Source: Lasioglossum baleicum
Lineage: Eukaryota > Arthropoda > Insecta > Hymenoptera > Halictidae
Direction: 5' to 3'
Assembly: GCF_051020765.1 (NCBI RefSeq)
Contig: NW_027469322.1
Span: 1 to 64,000, forward strand
DNA length: 64,000 nt
The notes under the pieces were generated by a model. That model had not been told where the DNA came from and made no database searches. It was given only the letters and a program-made list of their open reading frames with translations. How positions within the stretch are numbered: the first letter of the stretch is position 1; every line of letters begins with the position of its first letter. Position numbers and translations under genes: made by a program. This document shows positions 27,610 through 40,741 of this stretch, piece by piece.

Positions 27610-28974
27610 GCGTAATGCGTTAAGCGTTATGCGATATGCGATATGCGTTATGCGTTATGCGTTAATCGTTAAGCGTTATGCGTTATGCGCTATGCGGTAT
27701 GCGTTATTCGTTATGCGTTATGCGTTATGCGTTATGCGTTATGCGTTATTCGTTAAGCGTTATGCGTTATGCGTTATGCGTTATGCGTTATGCGTTATGC
27801 GTTATGCGTTATGCGTTATGCGTTATGCGTTATGCGTTATGCGTTATGCGTTATGCGTTATGCGTTATGCGTTATGCGTTATGCGTTATGCGTTATGCGT
27901 TATGCGTTATGCGTTATGCGTTATGCGTTATGCGTTATGCGTTATGCGTTATGCGTTATGCGTTATGCGTTATGCGTTATGCGTTATGCGTTATGCGTTA
28001 TGCGTTATGCGTTATGCGTTATGCGTTATGCGTTATGGGTTATTCGTTATGCGTCATGCGTTATGCATTATGCGTTATGCGTTATTCGTTATGCGTCATG
28101 CGTTATCCGTTATGCGTAATGCTTTATGCGTTATGCGTTATTCGTTAAGCGTTATGCGTTATGCGTTATGCGTTATGCGTTATGCGTTATGCGTTATGCG
28201 TTATGCGTTATGCGTTATGCGTTATGCGTTATGCGTTATGCGTTATGCGTTATGCGTTATGCGTTATGCGTTATGCGTTATGCGTTATGCGTTATGCGTT
28301 ATGCGTTATGCGTTATGCGTTATGCGTTATGCGTTATGCGTTATGCGTTATGCGTTATGCGTTATGCGTTATGCGTTATGCGTTATGCGTTATGCGTTAT
28401 GCGTAATGCGTTAAGCGTTATGCGATATGCGATATGCGTTATGCGTTATGCGTTAATCGTTAAGCGTTATGCGTTATGCGCTATGCGGTATGCGTTATTC
28501 GTTATGCGTTATGCGTTATGCGTTATGCGTTATGCGTTATTCGTTAAGCGTTATGCGTTATGCGTTATGCGTTATGCGTTATGCGTTATGCGTTATGCGT
28601 TATGCGTTATGCGTTATGCGTTATGCGTTATGCGTTATGCGTTATGCGTTATGCGTTATGCGTTATGCGTTATGCGTTATGCGTTATGCGTTATGCGTTA
28701 TGCGTTATGCGTTATGCGTTATGCGTTATGCGTTATGCGTTATGCGTTATGCGTTATGCGTTATGCGTTATGCGTTATGCGTTATGCGTTATGCGTTATG
28801 CGTTATGCGTTATGCGTTATGCGTTATGCGTTATGCGTTATGCGTTATGCGTTATGCGTTATGGGTTATTCGTTATGCGTCATGCGTTATGCATTATGCG
28901 TTATGCGTTATTCGTTATGCGTCATGCGTTATCCGTTATGCGTAATGCTTTATGCGTTATGCGTTATTCGTTAA
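27610..28974 (+). repeat. Tandem duplication with 791-base period
   Basis: Module B at 27610 and 28401 is followed in both copies by TCGTTAT, then TCGTTAA, a long perfect run, and module C with GCATTAT at 28065 and 28891, ending in CCGTTAT, GCGTAAT, GCTTTAT and TCGTTAA. The second copy's perfect run is five units longer, so the module C offset is 826 instead of 791. Confidence 0.85.
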
Positions 28975-30129
28975 GCGTTATGCGTTATGCGTTATGCGTT
29001 ATGCGTTATGCGTTATGCGTTATGCGTTATGCGTTATGCGTTATGCGTTATGCGTTATGCGTTATGCGTTATGCGTTATGCGTTATGCGTTATGCGTTAT
29101 GCGTTATGCGTTATGCGTTATGCGTTATGCGTTATGCGTTATGCGTTATGCGTTATGCGTTATGCGTTATGCGTTATGCGTTATGCGTTGTGCGTTATGC
29201 GTTATGGGCTATGCGTTATGCGTTATGCGTTATGCGCTATGGGTTATGCGTTATGCGTTATGCGTTATGCGTTATGCGTTATGCGTTATGCGTTATGCGT
29301 TATGCGTTATGCGTTATGCGTTATGCGTTATGCGTTATGCGTTATGCGTTATGCGTTATGCGTTATGCGTTATGCGTTATGCGTTATGCGTTATGCGTTA
29401 TGCGTTATGCGTCAAGCGTTATCCGTTATGCGTTATGCGTTATGCGTTATGCGTTATGCGTTATGCGTTATGCGTTATGCGTTATGCGTTATGCGTTATG
29501 CGTTATGCGTTATGCGTTATGCGTTATGCGTTATGCGTTATGCGTTATGCGTTATGCGTTATGCGTTGTGCGTTGTGCGTTGTGCGTTGTGCGTTATGCT
29601 TTATGCGTTATGCGTTATGCGTTATGCGTTATGCGTTATGCGTTATGCGTTATGCGTTATGCGTTATGCGTTATGCGTTATGCGTTATGCGTTATGCGTT
29701 ATGCGTTATGCGTTATGCGTTATGCGTTATGCGTTATGCGTAATGCGTTATGCGTTATGCGTTATGCGTTATGCGCGATGCGTTATGCGTTATGCGTTAT
29801 GCGTTATGCGTTATGCGTTATGCGTTATGCGTTATGCGTTATGCGTTATGCGTTATGCGTTATGCGTTATGCGTTATGCGTTATGCGTTATGCGTTATGC
29901 GTTATGCGTTATGCGTTATGCGTTATGCGTTATGCGTTATGCGTTATGCGTTATGCGTTATGCGTTATGCGTTATGCGTTATGCGTTATGCGTTATGCGT
30001 AATGCGTTAAGCGTTATGCGATATGCGATATGCGTTATGCGTTATGCGTTATGCGTTATGCGTTATGCGTTATGCGTTATGCGTTATGCGTTATGCGTTA
30101 TGCGTTATGCGTTATGCGTTATGCGTTAT

Positions 30130-31956
30130 CGGCTTTGCGTTATGCGTTATGCGTTATGGGTTATGAGTTTTGCTTTACGCGTTAAGCGTTATGCGCTATG
30201 GGTTATGCGTTATGCGTTATGCGTTATGCGTTATGCGTTATGCGTTATGCGTTATGCGTTATGGGTTATGCGTTATGCGTTATGCGTTATGCGTTATGCG
30301 TTATGCGTTATGCGTTATGCGTTATGCGTTATGCGTTATGCGTTATGCGTTATGCGTTATGGGTTATGAGTTTTGCTTTACGCGTTAAGCGTTATGCGCT
30401 ATGGGTTATGCGTTATGCGTTATGCGTTATGCGTTATGCGTTATGCGTTATGCGTTATGCGTTATGCGTTATGCGTTATGCGTTATGCGTTATTCGTTAT
30501 GCGTTATGCGTTATGCGTTATGCGTTATGCGTTATGCGTTATGCGTTATGCGTTATGCGTTATGCGTTATGCGTTATGCGTTATGCGTTATGCGTTATGC
30601 GTTATGCGTTATGCGTTATGCGTTATGCGTTATGCGTTATGCGTTATGCGTTAAGCGTTATGCGTTATGCGTTATGCGTTATGCGTTATGCGTTATGCGT
30701 TATGCGTTATGCGTTATGCGTTATGCGTTATGCGTTATGCGTTACGCGTTGCGCGTTACGCGTTACGCGTTATGCGTTATGCGTTATGCGTTATGCGTTA
30801 TGCGTTATGCGTTATGCGTTATGCGTTATGCGTTATGCGTTATGCGTTATGCGTTATGCGTTATGCGTTATGCGTTATGCGTTATGCGTTATGCGTTATG
30901 CGTTATGCGTTATGCGTTATGCGTTATGCGTTATGCGTTATGCGTTATGCGTTATGCGTTATGCGTTATGCGTTATGCGTTATGCGTTATGCGTTATGCG
31001 TTATGCGTTATGCGTTATGCGTTATGCGTTATGCGTTATGCGTTATGCGTTATGCGTTATGCGTTATGCGTTATGCGTTATGCGTTATGCGTTATGCGTT
31101 ATGCGTTATGCGTTATGCGTTATGCGTTATGCGTTATGCGTTATGCGTTAAGCGTTATGCGTTATGCGTTATGCGTTATGCGTTATGCGTTATGCGTTAT
31201 GCGTTATGCGTTATGCGTTATGCGTTATGCGTTATGCGTTATGCGTTATGCGTTATGCGTTATGCGTTATGCGTTATGCGTTATGCGTTATACGTTATGC
31301 GTTATGCGTTATGCGTTATGCGTTATGCGTTATGCGTTATGCGTTATGCGTTATGCGTTATGCGTTATGCGTTATGCGTTATGCGTTATGCGTTATGCGT
31401 TATGCGTTATGCGTTATGCGTTATGCGTTATGCGTTATGCGTTATGCGTTATGCGTTATGCGTTGTGGGTTATGAGTTTTGCTTTACGCGTTAAGCGTAA
31501 TGCGCTATGCGTTATGCGTTATGCGTTATGCTTTATGCGTTATGCGTTATGCGTTATGCGTTATGCGTTATGCGTTATGCGTTATGCGTTATGCGTTATG
31601 CGTTATGCGTTATGCGTTATGCGTTATGCGTTATGCGTTATGCGTTATGCGTTATGCGTTATGCGTTACGCGTTATGCGTTACGCGTTATGCGTTACGCG
31701 TTACGCGTTACGCGTTAGGCGTTATGCGTTAGGCGTTATGCGTTATGCGTTATGCGTTATGCGTTATGCGTTATGCGTTATGCGTTACGCGTTATGCGTT
31801 ACGCGTTACGCGTTATGCGTTATGCGTTATGCGTTATGCGTTATGCGTTATGCGTTATGCGTTATGCGTTATGCGTTATGCGTTATGCGTTATGCGTTAC
31901 GCGTTATGCGTTACGCGTTATGCGTTACGCGTTATGCGTTATGCGTTACGCGTTAA
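30130..31956 (+). repeat. Left-family island inside right-family territory
   Basis: CGGCTTT (30130), three modules A (30165, 30368, 31474), TCGTTAT (30494), GCGTTAA (30648), a GCGTTAC-GCGTTGC tract (30739), GCGTTAA (31145), and a GCGTTAC/GCGTTAG cluster (GCGTTAG at 31712) follow the order seen at 19.06-21.0 kb. The step from GCGTTAA to the GCGTTGC tract is 91 bases in both places (30648/30739 and 19420/19511). The pair of modules A 203 apart resembles the pair 210 apart at 22990/23200. Modules B and C flank it on both sides. The order is best explained as a copied left-type segment. The off-length units present at 19.1-19.3 kb are absent here. Confidence 0.8.
31474..31515 (+). repeat. Module A, last and most diverged copy
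   Basis: The 5' half (GAGTTTT, GCTTTAC, GCGTTAA) is intact, but unit 4 is GCGTAAT and unit 6 has reverted to GCGTTAT. The upstream pair is GCGTTGT then GGGTTAT. It closes the territory of this module; nothing like it is seen in the next 32 kb. Confidence 0.85.
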
Positions 31957-32803
31957 GCGTTATGCGTTATGCGTTATGCGTTATGCGTTATGCGTTATGC
32001 GTTATGCGTTATGCGTTATGCGTTATGCGTTATGCGTTATGCGTTATGCGTTATGCGTTATGCGTTATGGGCTATGCGTTATGCGTTATGCGTTATGCGT
32101 TATGCGTTATGCGTTATGCGTTATGCGTTATGCGTTATGCGTTATGCGTTATGCGTTATGCGTTATGCGTTATGCGTTATGCGTTATGCGTTATGCGTTA
32201 TGCGTTATGCGTTATGCGTTATGCGTTATGCGTTATGCGTTATGCGTTATGCGTTATGCGTTATGCGTTATGCGTTATGCGTTATGCGTTATGCGTTATG
32301 CGTTATGCGTTATGCGTTATGCGTTATGCGTTATGCGTTATGCGTTATGCGTTATGCGTTATGCGTTATGCGTTATGCGTTATGCGTTATGCGTTATGCG
32401 TTATGCGTTATGCGTTATGCGTTATGCGTTATGCGTTATGCGTTATGCGTTATGCGTTATGCGTTATGCGTTATGCGTTATGCGTTATGCGTTATGCGTT
32501 ATGCGTTATGCGTTATGCGTTATGCGTTATGCGTTATGCGTTATGCGTTATGCGTTATGCGTTATGCGTTATGCGTTATGCGTTATGCGTTATGCGTTAT
32601 GCGTTATGCGTTATGCGTTATGCGTTATGCGTTATGCGTTATGCGTTATGCGTTATGCGTTATGCGTTATGCGTTATGCGTTATGCGTTATGCGTTATGC
32701 GTTATGCGTTATGCGTTATGCGTTATGCGTTATGCGTTATGCGTTTTGCGTTATGCGTTATGCGTTATGCGTTATGCGTTATGCGTTATGCGTTATGCGT
32801 TAT

Positions 32804-35800
32804 GCGTCAAGCGTTATCCGTTATGCGTTATGCGTTATGCGTTATGCGTTATGCGTTATGCGTTATGCGTTATGCGTTATGCGTTATGCGTTATGCGTTA
32901 TGCGTTATGCGTTATGCGTTATGCGTTATGCGTTATGCGTTATGCGTTATGCGTTATGCGTTATGCGTTGTGCGTTGTGCGTTGTGCGTTGTGCGTTATG
33001 CGTTATGCTTTATGCGTTATGCGTTATGCGTTATGCGTTATGCGTTATGCGTTATGCGTTATGCGTTATGCGTTATGCGTTATGCGTTATGCGTTATGCG
33101 TTATGCGTTATGCGTTATGCGTTATGCGTTATGCGTTATGCGTTATGCGTAATGCGTTATGCGTTATGCGTTATGCGTTATGCGTTATGCGCGATGCGTT
33201 ATGCGTTATGCGTTATGCGTTATGCGTTATGCGTTATGCGTTATGCGTTATGCGTTATGCGTTATGCGTTATGCGTTATGCGTTATGCGTTATGCGTTAT
33301 GCGTTATGCGTTATGCGTTATGCGTTATGCGTTATGCGTTATGCGTTATGCGTTATGCGTTATGCGTTATGCGTTATGCGTTATGCGTTATGCGTTATGC
33401 GTTATGCGTTATGCGTTATGCGTTATGCGTTATGCGTTATGCGTTATGCGTTATGCGTTATGCGTTATGCGTTATGCGTTATGCGTTATGCGTTATGCGT
33501 AATGCGTTAAGCGTTATGCGATATGCGATATGCGTTATGCGTTATGCGTTAATCGTTAAGCGTTATGCGTTATGCGCTATGCGGTATGCGTTATTCGTTA
33601 TGCGTTATGCGTTATGCGTTATGCGTTATGCGTTATTCGTTAAGCGTTATGCGTTATGCGTTATGCGTTATGCGTTATGCGTTATGCGTTATGCGTTATG
33701 CGTTATGCGTTATGCGTTATGCGTTATGCGTTATGCGTTATGCGTTATGCGTTATGCGTTATGCGTTATGCGTTATGCGTTATGCGTTATGCGTTATGCG
33801 TTATGCGTTATGCGTTATGCGTTATGCGTTATGCGTTATGCGTTATGGGTTATTCGTTATGCGTCATGCGTTATGCATTATGCGTTATGCGTCATGCGTT
33901 ATCCGTTATGCGTAATGCTTTATGCGTTATGCGTTATTCGTTAAGCGTTATGCGTTATGCGTTATGCGTTATGCGTTATGCGTTATGCGTTATGCGTTAT
34001 GCGTTATGCGTTATGCGTTATGCGTTATGCGTTATGCGTTATGCGTTATGCGTTATGCGTTATGCGTTATGCGTTATGCGTTATGCGTTATGCGTTATGC
34101 GTTATGCGTTATGCGTTATGCGTTATGCGTTATGCGTTATGCGTTATGCGTTATGCGTTATGCGTTATGCGTTGTGCGTTATGCGTTATGGGCTATGCGT
34201 TATGCGTTATGCGTTATGCGTTATGCGTTATGCGTTATGCGTTATGCGTTATGCGTTATGCGTTATGCGTTATGCGTAATGCGTTAAGCGTTATGCGATA
34301 TGCGATATGCGTTATGCGTTATGCGTTAATCGTTAAGCGTTATGCGTTATGCGCTATGCGGTATGCGTTATTCGTTATGCGTTATGCGTTATGCGTTATG
34401 CGTTATGCGTTATGCGTTATGCGTTATGCGTTATGCGTTATGCGTTATGCGTTATGCGTTATGCGTTATGCGTTATGCGTTATGCGTTATGCGTTATGCG
34501 TTATGCGTTATGCGTTATGCGTTATGCGTTATGCGTTATGCGTTATGCGTTATGCGTTATGCGTTATGCGTTATGCGTTATGCGTTATGCGTTATGCGTT
34601 ATGCGTTATGCGTTATGCGTTATGCGTTATGCGTTATGCGTTATGCGTTATGCGTTATGCGTTATGGGCTATGCGTTATGCGTTATGCGTTATGCGTTAT
34701 GCGTTATGCGTTATGCGTTATGCGTTATGCGTTATGCGTTATGCGTTATGCGTTATGCGTTATGCGTTATGCGTTATGCGTTATGCGTTATGCGTTATGC
34801 GTTATGCGTTATGCGTTATGCGTTATGCGTTATGCGTTATGCGTTATGCGTTATGCGTTATGCGTTATGCGTTATGCGTTATGCGTTATGCGTTATGCGT
34901 TATGCGTTATGCGTTATGCGTTATGCGTTATGCGTTATGCGTTATGCGTTATGCGTTATGCGTTATGCGTTATGCGTTATGCGTTATGCGTTATGCGTTA
35001 TGCGTTATGCGTTATGCGTTATGCGTTATGCGTTATGCGTTTTGCGTTATGCGTTATGCGTTATGCGTTATGCGTTATGCGTTATGCGTTATGCGTTATG
35101 CGTCAAGCGTTATCCGTTATGCGTTATGCGTTATGCGTTATGCGTTATGCGTTATGCGTTATGCGTTATGCGTTATGCGTTATGCGTTATGCGTTATGCG
35201 TTATGCGTTATGCGTTATGCGTTATGCGTTATGCGTTATGCGTTATGCGTTATGCGTTATGCGTTATGCGTTGTGCGTTGTGCGTTGTGCGTTGTGCGTT
35301 ATGCGTTATGCTTTATGCGTTATGCGTTATGCGTTATGCGTTATGCGTTATGCGTTATGCGTTATGCGTTATGCGTTATGCGTTATGCGTTATGCGTTAT
35401 GCGTTATGCGTTATGCGTTATGCGTTATGCGTTATGCGTTATGCGTTATGCGTAATGCGTTATGCGTTATGCGTTATGCGTTATGCGTTATGCGCGATGC
35501 GTTATGCGTTATGCGTTATGCGTTATGCGTTATGCGTTATGCGTTATGCGTTATGCGTTATGCGTTATGCGTTATGCGTTATGCGTTATGCGTTATGCGT
35601 TATGCGTTATGCGTTATGCGTTATGCGTTATGCGTTATGCGTTATGCGTTATGCGTTATGCGTTATGCGTTATGCGTTATGCGTTATGCGTTATGCGTTA
35701 TGCGTTATGCGTTATGCGTTATGCGTTATGCGTTATGCGTTATGCGTTATGCGTTATGCGTTATGCGTTATGCGTTATGCGTTATGCGTAATGCGTTAAG

Positions 35801-36646
35801 CGTTATGCGATATGCGATATGCGTTATGCGTTATGCGTTAATCGTTAAGCGTTATGCGTTATGCGCTATGCGGTATGCGTTATTCGTTATGCGTTATGCG
35901 TTATGCGTTATGCGTTATGCGTTATTCGTTAAGCGTTATGCGTTATGCGTTATGCGTTATGCGTTATGCGTTATGCGTTATGCGTTATGCGTTATGCGTT
36001 ATGCGTTATGCGTTATGCGTTATGCGTTATGCGTTATGCGTTATGCGTTATGCGTTATGCGTTATGCGTTATGCGTTATGCGTTATGCGTTATGCGTTAT
36101 GCGTTATGCGTTATGCGTTATGCGTTATGCGTTATGGGTTATTCGTTATGCGTCATGCGTTATGCATTATGCGTTATGCGTCATGCGTTATCCGTTATGC
36201 GTAATGCTTTATGCGTTATGCGTTATTCGTTAAGCGTTATGCGTTATGCGTTATGCGTTATGCGTTATGCGTTATGCGTTATGCGTTATGCGTTATGCGT
36301 TATGCGTTATGCGTTATGCGTTATGCGTTATGCGTTATGCGTTATGCGTTATGCGTTATGCGTTATGCGTTATGCGTTATGCGTTATGCGTTATGCGTTA
36401 TGCGTTATGCGTTATGCGTTATGCGTTATGCGTTATGCGTTATGCGTTATGCGTTGTGCGTTATGCGTTATGGGCTATGCGTTATGCGTTATGCGTTATG
36501 CGTTATGCGTTATGCGTTATGCGTTATGCGTTATGCGTTATGCGTTATGCGTTATGCGTAATGCGTTAAGCGTTATGCGATATGCGATATGCGTTATGCG
36601 TTATGCGTTAATCGTTAAGCGTTATGCGTTATGCGCTATGCGGTAT
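32804..36646 (+). repeat. Tandem higher-order repeat, ~2.29 kb period
   Basis: Two successive copies match marker for marker: GCGTCAA 32804/35100, four GCGTTGT 32965/35268, GCGCGAT 33189/35492, module B 33497/35786, GCATTAT 33875/36164 (both with the same short form), module H 34169/36451, and a second module B 34274/36556. Offsets stay between 2,282 and 2,303. The first copy is preceded by a perfect run of 95 units (32076-32740). The run ahead of the second (34673-35036) has 52, so copy number inside plain runs changes faster than marker order. Confidence 0.87.
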
Positions 36647-39600
36647 GCGTTATTCGTTATGCGTTATGCGTTATGCGTTATGCGTTATGCGTTATGCGTT
36701 ATGCGTTATGCGTTATGCGTTATGCGTTATGCGTTATGCGTTATGCGTTATGCGTTATGCGTTATGCGTTATGCGTTATGCGTTATGCGTTATGCGTTAT
36801 GCGTTATGCGTTATGCGTTATGCGTTATGCGTTATGCGTTATGCGTTATGCGTTATGCGTTATGCGTTATGCGTTATGCGTTATGCGTTATGCGTTATGG
36901 GTTATTCGTTATGCGTCATGCGTTATGCATTATGCGTTATGCGTTATTCGTTATGCGTCATGCGTTATCCGTTATGCGTAATGCTTTATGCGTTATGCGT
37001 TATTCGTTAAGCGTTATGCGTTATGCGTTATGCGTTATGCGTTATGCGTTATGCGTTATGCGTTATGCGTTATGCGTTATGCGTTATGGGTTATGCGTTA
37101 TGCGTTATGCGTTATGCGTTATGCGTTATGCGTTATGCGTTATGCGTTATGCGTTATGCGTTATGCGTTATGCGTTGTGCGTTATGCGTTATGGGCTATG
37201 CGTTATGCGTTATGCGTTATGCGTTATGCGTTATGCGTTATGCGTTATGCGTTATTCGTTATGCGTTAGGCGTTATGCGTTACGCGTTATGCGTTACGCG
37301 TTATGCGTTACGCGTTACGCGTTATGCGTTATGCGTTATGCGTTATGCGTTATGCGTTATGCGTTATGCGTTATGCGTTATGCGTTATGCGTTATGCGTT
37401 ATGCGTTATGCGTTATGCGTTATGCGTTATGCGTTATGCGTTATGCGTTATGCGTTATGCGTTATGCGTTATGCGTTATGCGTTATGCGTTATGCGTTAT
37501 GCGTTATGCGTTATGCGTTATGCGTTATGCGTTATGCGTTATGCGTTATGCGTTATGCGTTATGCGTTATGCGTTATGCGTTATGCGTTATGCGTTATGC
37601 GTTATGCGTTATGCGTTATGCGTTATGCGTTATGCGTTATGCGTTATGCGTTATGGGTTATTCGTTATGCGTCATGCGTTATGCATTATGCGTTATGCGT
37701 TATTCGTTATGCGTCATGCGTTATCCGTTATGCGTTAATCGTTAAGCGTTATGCGTTATGCGCTATGCGGTATGCGTTATTCGTTATGCGTTATGCGTTA
37801 TGCGTTACGCGTTATGCGTTACGCGTTATGCGTTACGCGTTACGCGTTATGCGTTATGCGTTATGCGTTATGCGTTATGCGTTATGCGTTATGCGTTATG
37901 CGTTATGCGTTATGCGTTATGCGTTATGCGTTATGCGTTATGCGTTATGCGTTATGCGTTATGCGTTATGCGTTATGCGTTATGCGTTATGCGTTATGCG
38001 TTATGCGTTATGCGTTATGCGTTATGCGTTATGCGTTATGCGTTATGCGTTATGCGTTATGCGTTATGCGTTATGCGTTATGCGTTATGCGTTATGCGTT
38101 ATGCGTTATGGGTTATTCGTTATGCGTCATGCGTTATGCATTATGCGTTATGCGTTATGCGATATGCGATATGCGTTATGCGTTATGCGTTAATCGTTAA
38201 GCGTTATGCGTTATGCGCTATGCGGTATGCGTTATTCGTTATGCGTTATGCGTTATGCGTTATGCGTTATGCGTTATTCGTTAAGCGTTATGCGTTATGC
38301 GTTATGCGTTATGCGTTATGCGTTATGCGTTATGCGTTATGCGTTATGCGTTATGCGTTATGCGTTATGCGTTATGCGTTATGCGTTATGCGTTATGCGT
38401 TATGCGTTATGCGTTATGCGTTATGCGTTATGCGTTATGCGTTATGCGTTATGCGTTATGCGTTATGCGTTATGCGTTATGCGTTATGCGTTACGCGTTA
38501 TGCGTTACGCGTTATGCGTTACGCGTTACGCGTTAGGCGTTATGCGTTATGCGTTATGCGTTATGCGTTATGCGTTATGCGTTATGCGTTATGCGTTATG
38601 CGTTATGCGTTATGCGTTATGCGTTATGCGTTATGCGTTATGCGTTATGCGTTATGCGTTATGCGTTATGCGTTATGCGTTATGCGTTATGCGTTATGCG
38701 TTATGCGTTATGCGTTATGCGTTATGCGTTATGCGTTATGCGTTATGCGTTATGCGTTATGCGTTATGCGTTATGCGTTATGCGTTATGCGTTATGCGTT
38801 ATGCGTTATGCGTTATGCGTTATGCGTTATGCGTTATGCGTTATGCGTTATGCGTTATGCGTTATGCGTTATGCGTTATGCGTTATGCGTTATGCGTTAT
38901 GCGTTATGCGTTATGCGTTATGGGTTATTCGTTATGCGTCATGCGTTATGCATTATGCGTTATGCGTTATGCGATATGCGATATGCGTTATGCGTTATGC
39001 GTTAATCGTTAAGCGTTATGCGTTATGCGCTATGCGGTATGCGTTATTCGTTATGCGTTATGCGTTATGCGTTATGCGTTATGCGTTATGCGTTATTCGT
39101 TAAGCGTTATGCGTTATGCGTTATGCGTTATGCGTTATGCGTTATGCGTTATGCGTTATGCGTTATGCGTTATGCGTTATGCGTTATGCGTTATGCGTTA
39201 TGCGTTATGCGTTATGCGTTATGCGTTATGCGTTATGCGTTATGCGTTATGCGTTATGCGTTATGCGTTATGCGTTATGCGTTATGCGTTATGCGTTATG
39301 CGTTATGCGTTATGCGTTATGCGTTATGCGTTATGCGTTATGCGTTATGGGTTATTCGTTATGCGTCATGCGTTATGCATTATGCGTTATGCGTTATTAG
39401 TTAAGCGTTATGCGTTATGCGTTATGCGTTATGCGTTATGCGTTATGCGTTATGCGTTATGGGTTATTCGTTATGCGTCATGCGTTATGCGTTATGCGTT
39501 ATGCGTTATTCGTTAAGCGTTATGCGTTATGCGTTATGCGTTATGCGTTATGCGTTATGCGTTATGCGTTATGCGTTATGCGTTATGCGTTATGCGTTAT

Positions 39601-40741
39601 GCGTTATGCGTTATGCGTTATGCGTTATGCGTTATGCGTTATGCGTTATGCGTTATGCGTTATGCGTTATGCGTTATGCGTTATGCGTTATGCGTTATGC
39701 GTTATGCGTTATGCGTTATGCGTTATGCGTTATGCGTTATGCGTTATGCGTTATGCGTTATGCGTTATGGGTTATTCGTTATGCGTCATGCGTTATGCGT
39801 TATGCGTTATTCGTTATGCGTCATGCGTTATCCGTTATGCGTTAATCGTTAAGCGTTATGCGTTATGCGCTATGCGGTATGCGTTATTCGTTATGCGTTA
39901 TGCGTTATGCGTTACGCGTTATGCGTTACGCGTTATGCGTTACGCGTTACGCGTTATGCGTTATGCGTTATGCGTTATGCGTTATGCGTTATGCGTTATG
40001 CGTTATGCGTTATGCGTTATGCGTTATGCGTTATGCGTTATGCGTTATGCGTTATGCGTTATGCGTTATGCGTTATGCGTTATGCGTTATGCGTTATGCG
40101 TTATGCGTTATGCGTTATGCGTTATGCGTTATGCGTTATGCGTTATGCGTTATGCGTTATGCGTTATGCGTTATGCGTTATGGGTTATTCGTTATGCGTC
40201 ATGCGTTATGCATTATGCGTTATGCGTTATGCGATATGCGATATGCGTTATGCGTTATGCGTTAATCGTTAAGCGTTATGCGTTATGCGCTATGCGGTAT
40301 GCGTTATTCGTTATGCGTTATGCGTTATGCGTTATGCGTTATGCGTTATTCGTTAAGCGTTATGCGTTATGCGTTATGCGTTATGCGTTATGCGTTATGC
40401 GTTATGCGTTATGCGTTATGCGTTGTGCGTTATGCGTTATGGGCTATGCGTTATGCGTTATGCGTTATGCGTTATGCGTTATTCGTTATGCGTTATGCGT
40501 TATGCGTTACGCGTTATTCGTTATGCGTCATGCGTTATGCATTATGCGTTATGCGTTATTCGTTATGCGTCATGCGTTATCCGTTATGCGTTAATCGTTA
40601 AGCGTTATGCGTTATGCGCTATGCGGTATGCGTTATTCGTTATGCGTTATGCGTTATGCGTTACGCGTTATGCGTTACGCGTTATGCGTTATGCGTTATG
40701 CGTTACGCGTTATGCGTTATGCGTTATGCGTTATGCGTTAT

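Larger units (their letters stand above)
587..30136 (+). repeat. CGGCTTT variant units, 19 positions
   Basis: Four bases of one unit change together, giving CGGCTTT between plain units. Starts: 587, 741, 1511, 2673, 4492, 4597, 6165, 8846, 8860, 11751, 13459, 15643, 16091, 18598, 19029, 22528, 22955, 25454, 30130. It is never found right of 30136. Copies at 16091, 19029, 22955 and 30130 each lie exactly 35 bases upstream of a module A, while others are followed by GCGTCAT units, so the variant travels in at least two contexts. A four-base change is more easily explained by one origin and copying than by recurrent mutation. Confidence 0.9.
3275..30766 (+). repeat. GCGTTAC tracts in the left and mosaic domains
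   Basis: Runs of consecutive GCGTTAC: 3275-3309 (5), 5381-5394 (2), 5794-5828 (5, the fourth being GCCTTAC), 6949-6976 (4), 7740-7767 (4), 11492-11526 (5), 12661-12695 (5), 14369-14396 (4), 14670-14697 (4), 15027-15054 (4), 17933-17967 (5), 21436-21470 (5) and 21863-21890 (4). Tracts at 16574-16608, 19511-19545 and 30739-30766 carry GCGTTGC as their second unit. Several end in GCGTTAG (6977, 7768). Each GCGTTAC followed by a GCG unit creates ACGCGT and a second CpG, so these tracts are the most CpG-dense parts of the array. Confidence 0.88.
50..31515 (+). repeat. Module A family (GAGTTTT-led, 42 bp), 20 copies
   Basis: Module A is six units long: unit 1 is GAGTTTT, unit 2 GCTTTAC, unit 3 GCGTTAA, unit 4 plain, unit 5 GCGCTAT and unit 6 GGGTTAT. 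It is usually preceded by another GGGTTAT. Starts: 50, 1644, 1952, 2218, 2806, 3946, 6326, 6662, 8482, 11135, 12325, 14033, 16126, 19064, 22990, 23200, 24579, 30165, 30368, 31474. Spacings run from 203 to 5,586 bases. All are multiples of 7 once the few one-base slips between copies are counted. The linked variants show that all copies descend from one ancestor. No copy lies right of 31515. Confidence 0.93.
23739..31956 (+). repeat. Domain II: mosaic of left and right families
   Basis: Right-family markers start here (GCGTTTT 23739, GCGTCAA 23802, module B 24047, GCGTTGT tract 25685, GCATTAT 28065), yet left-family markers persist (module A at 24579, 30165, 30368, 31474; CGGCTTT at 25454 and 30130). 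The alternation of the two marker sets in blocks of one to several kilobases suggests repeated exchange between two diverged array types. The right limit is the GCGTTAA unit that closes the last left-type island. Confidence 0.75.

Noticed and set aside
24584..28414. 1,276-residue open frame (and others of 600-1,100 residues, for example 7787-11155 and 24115-27300) as a giant repeat protein
   Set aside because: The frames overlap in different phases with the same MRYALCV cycle, start at arbitrary ATGs, have no ribosome-binding context, and end only where a variant unit happens to create a stop. This is what a stop-free 7-base period must produce.
50..31515. Module A as an insertion sequence or attachment site
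   Set aside because: It is 42 bases of six mutated monomers in perfect 7-base register, without inverted ends, target duplications or added sequence.
40286..40300. Hairpin, terminator or small RNA at GCGCTAT-GCGGTAT units
   Set aside because: Short GCGC or TTAA palindromes come from single-base variants. I see no stem longer than a few bases and no T-tract after one.
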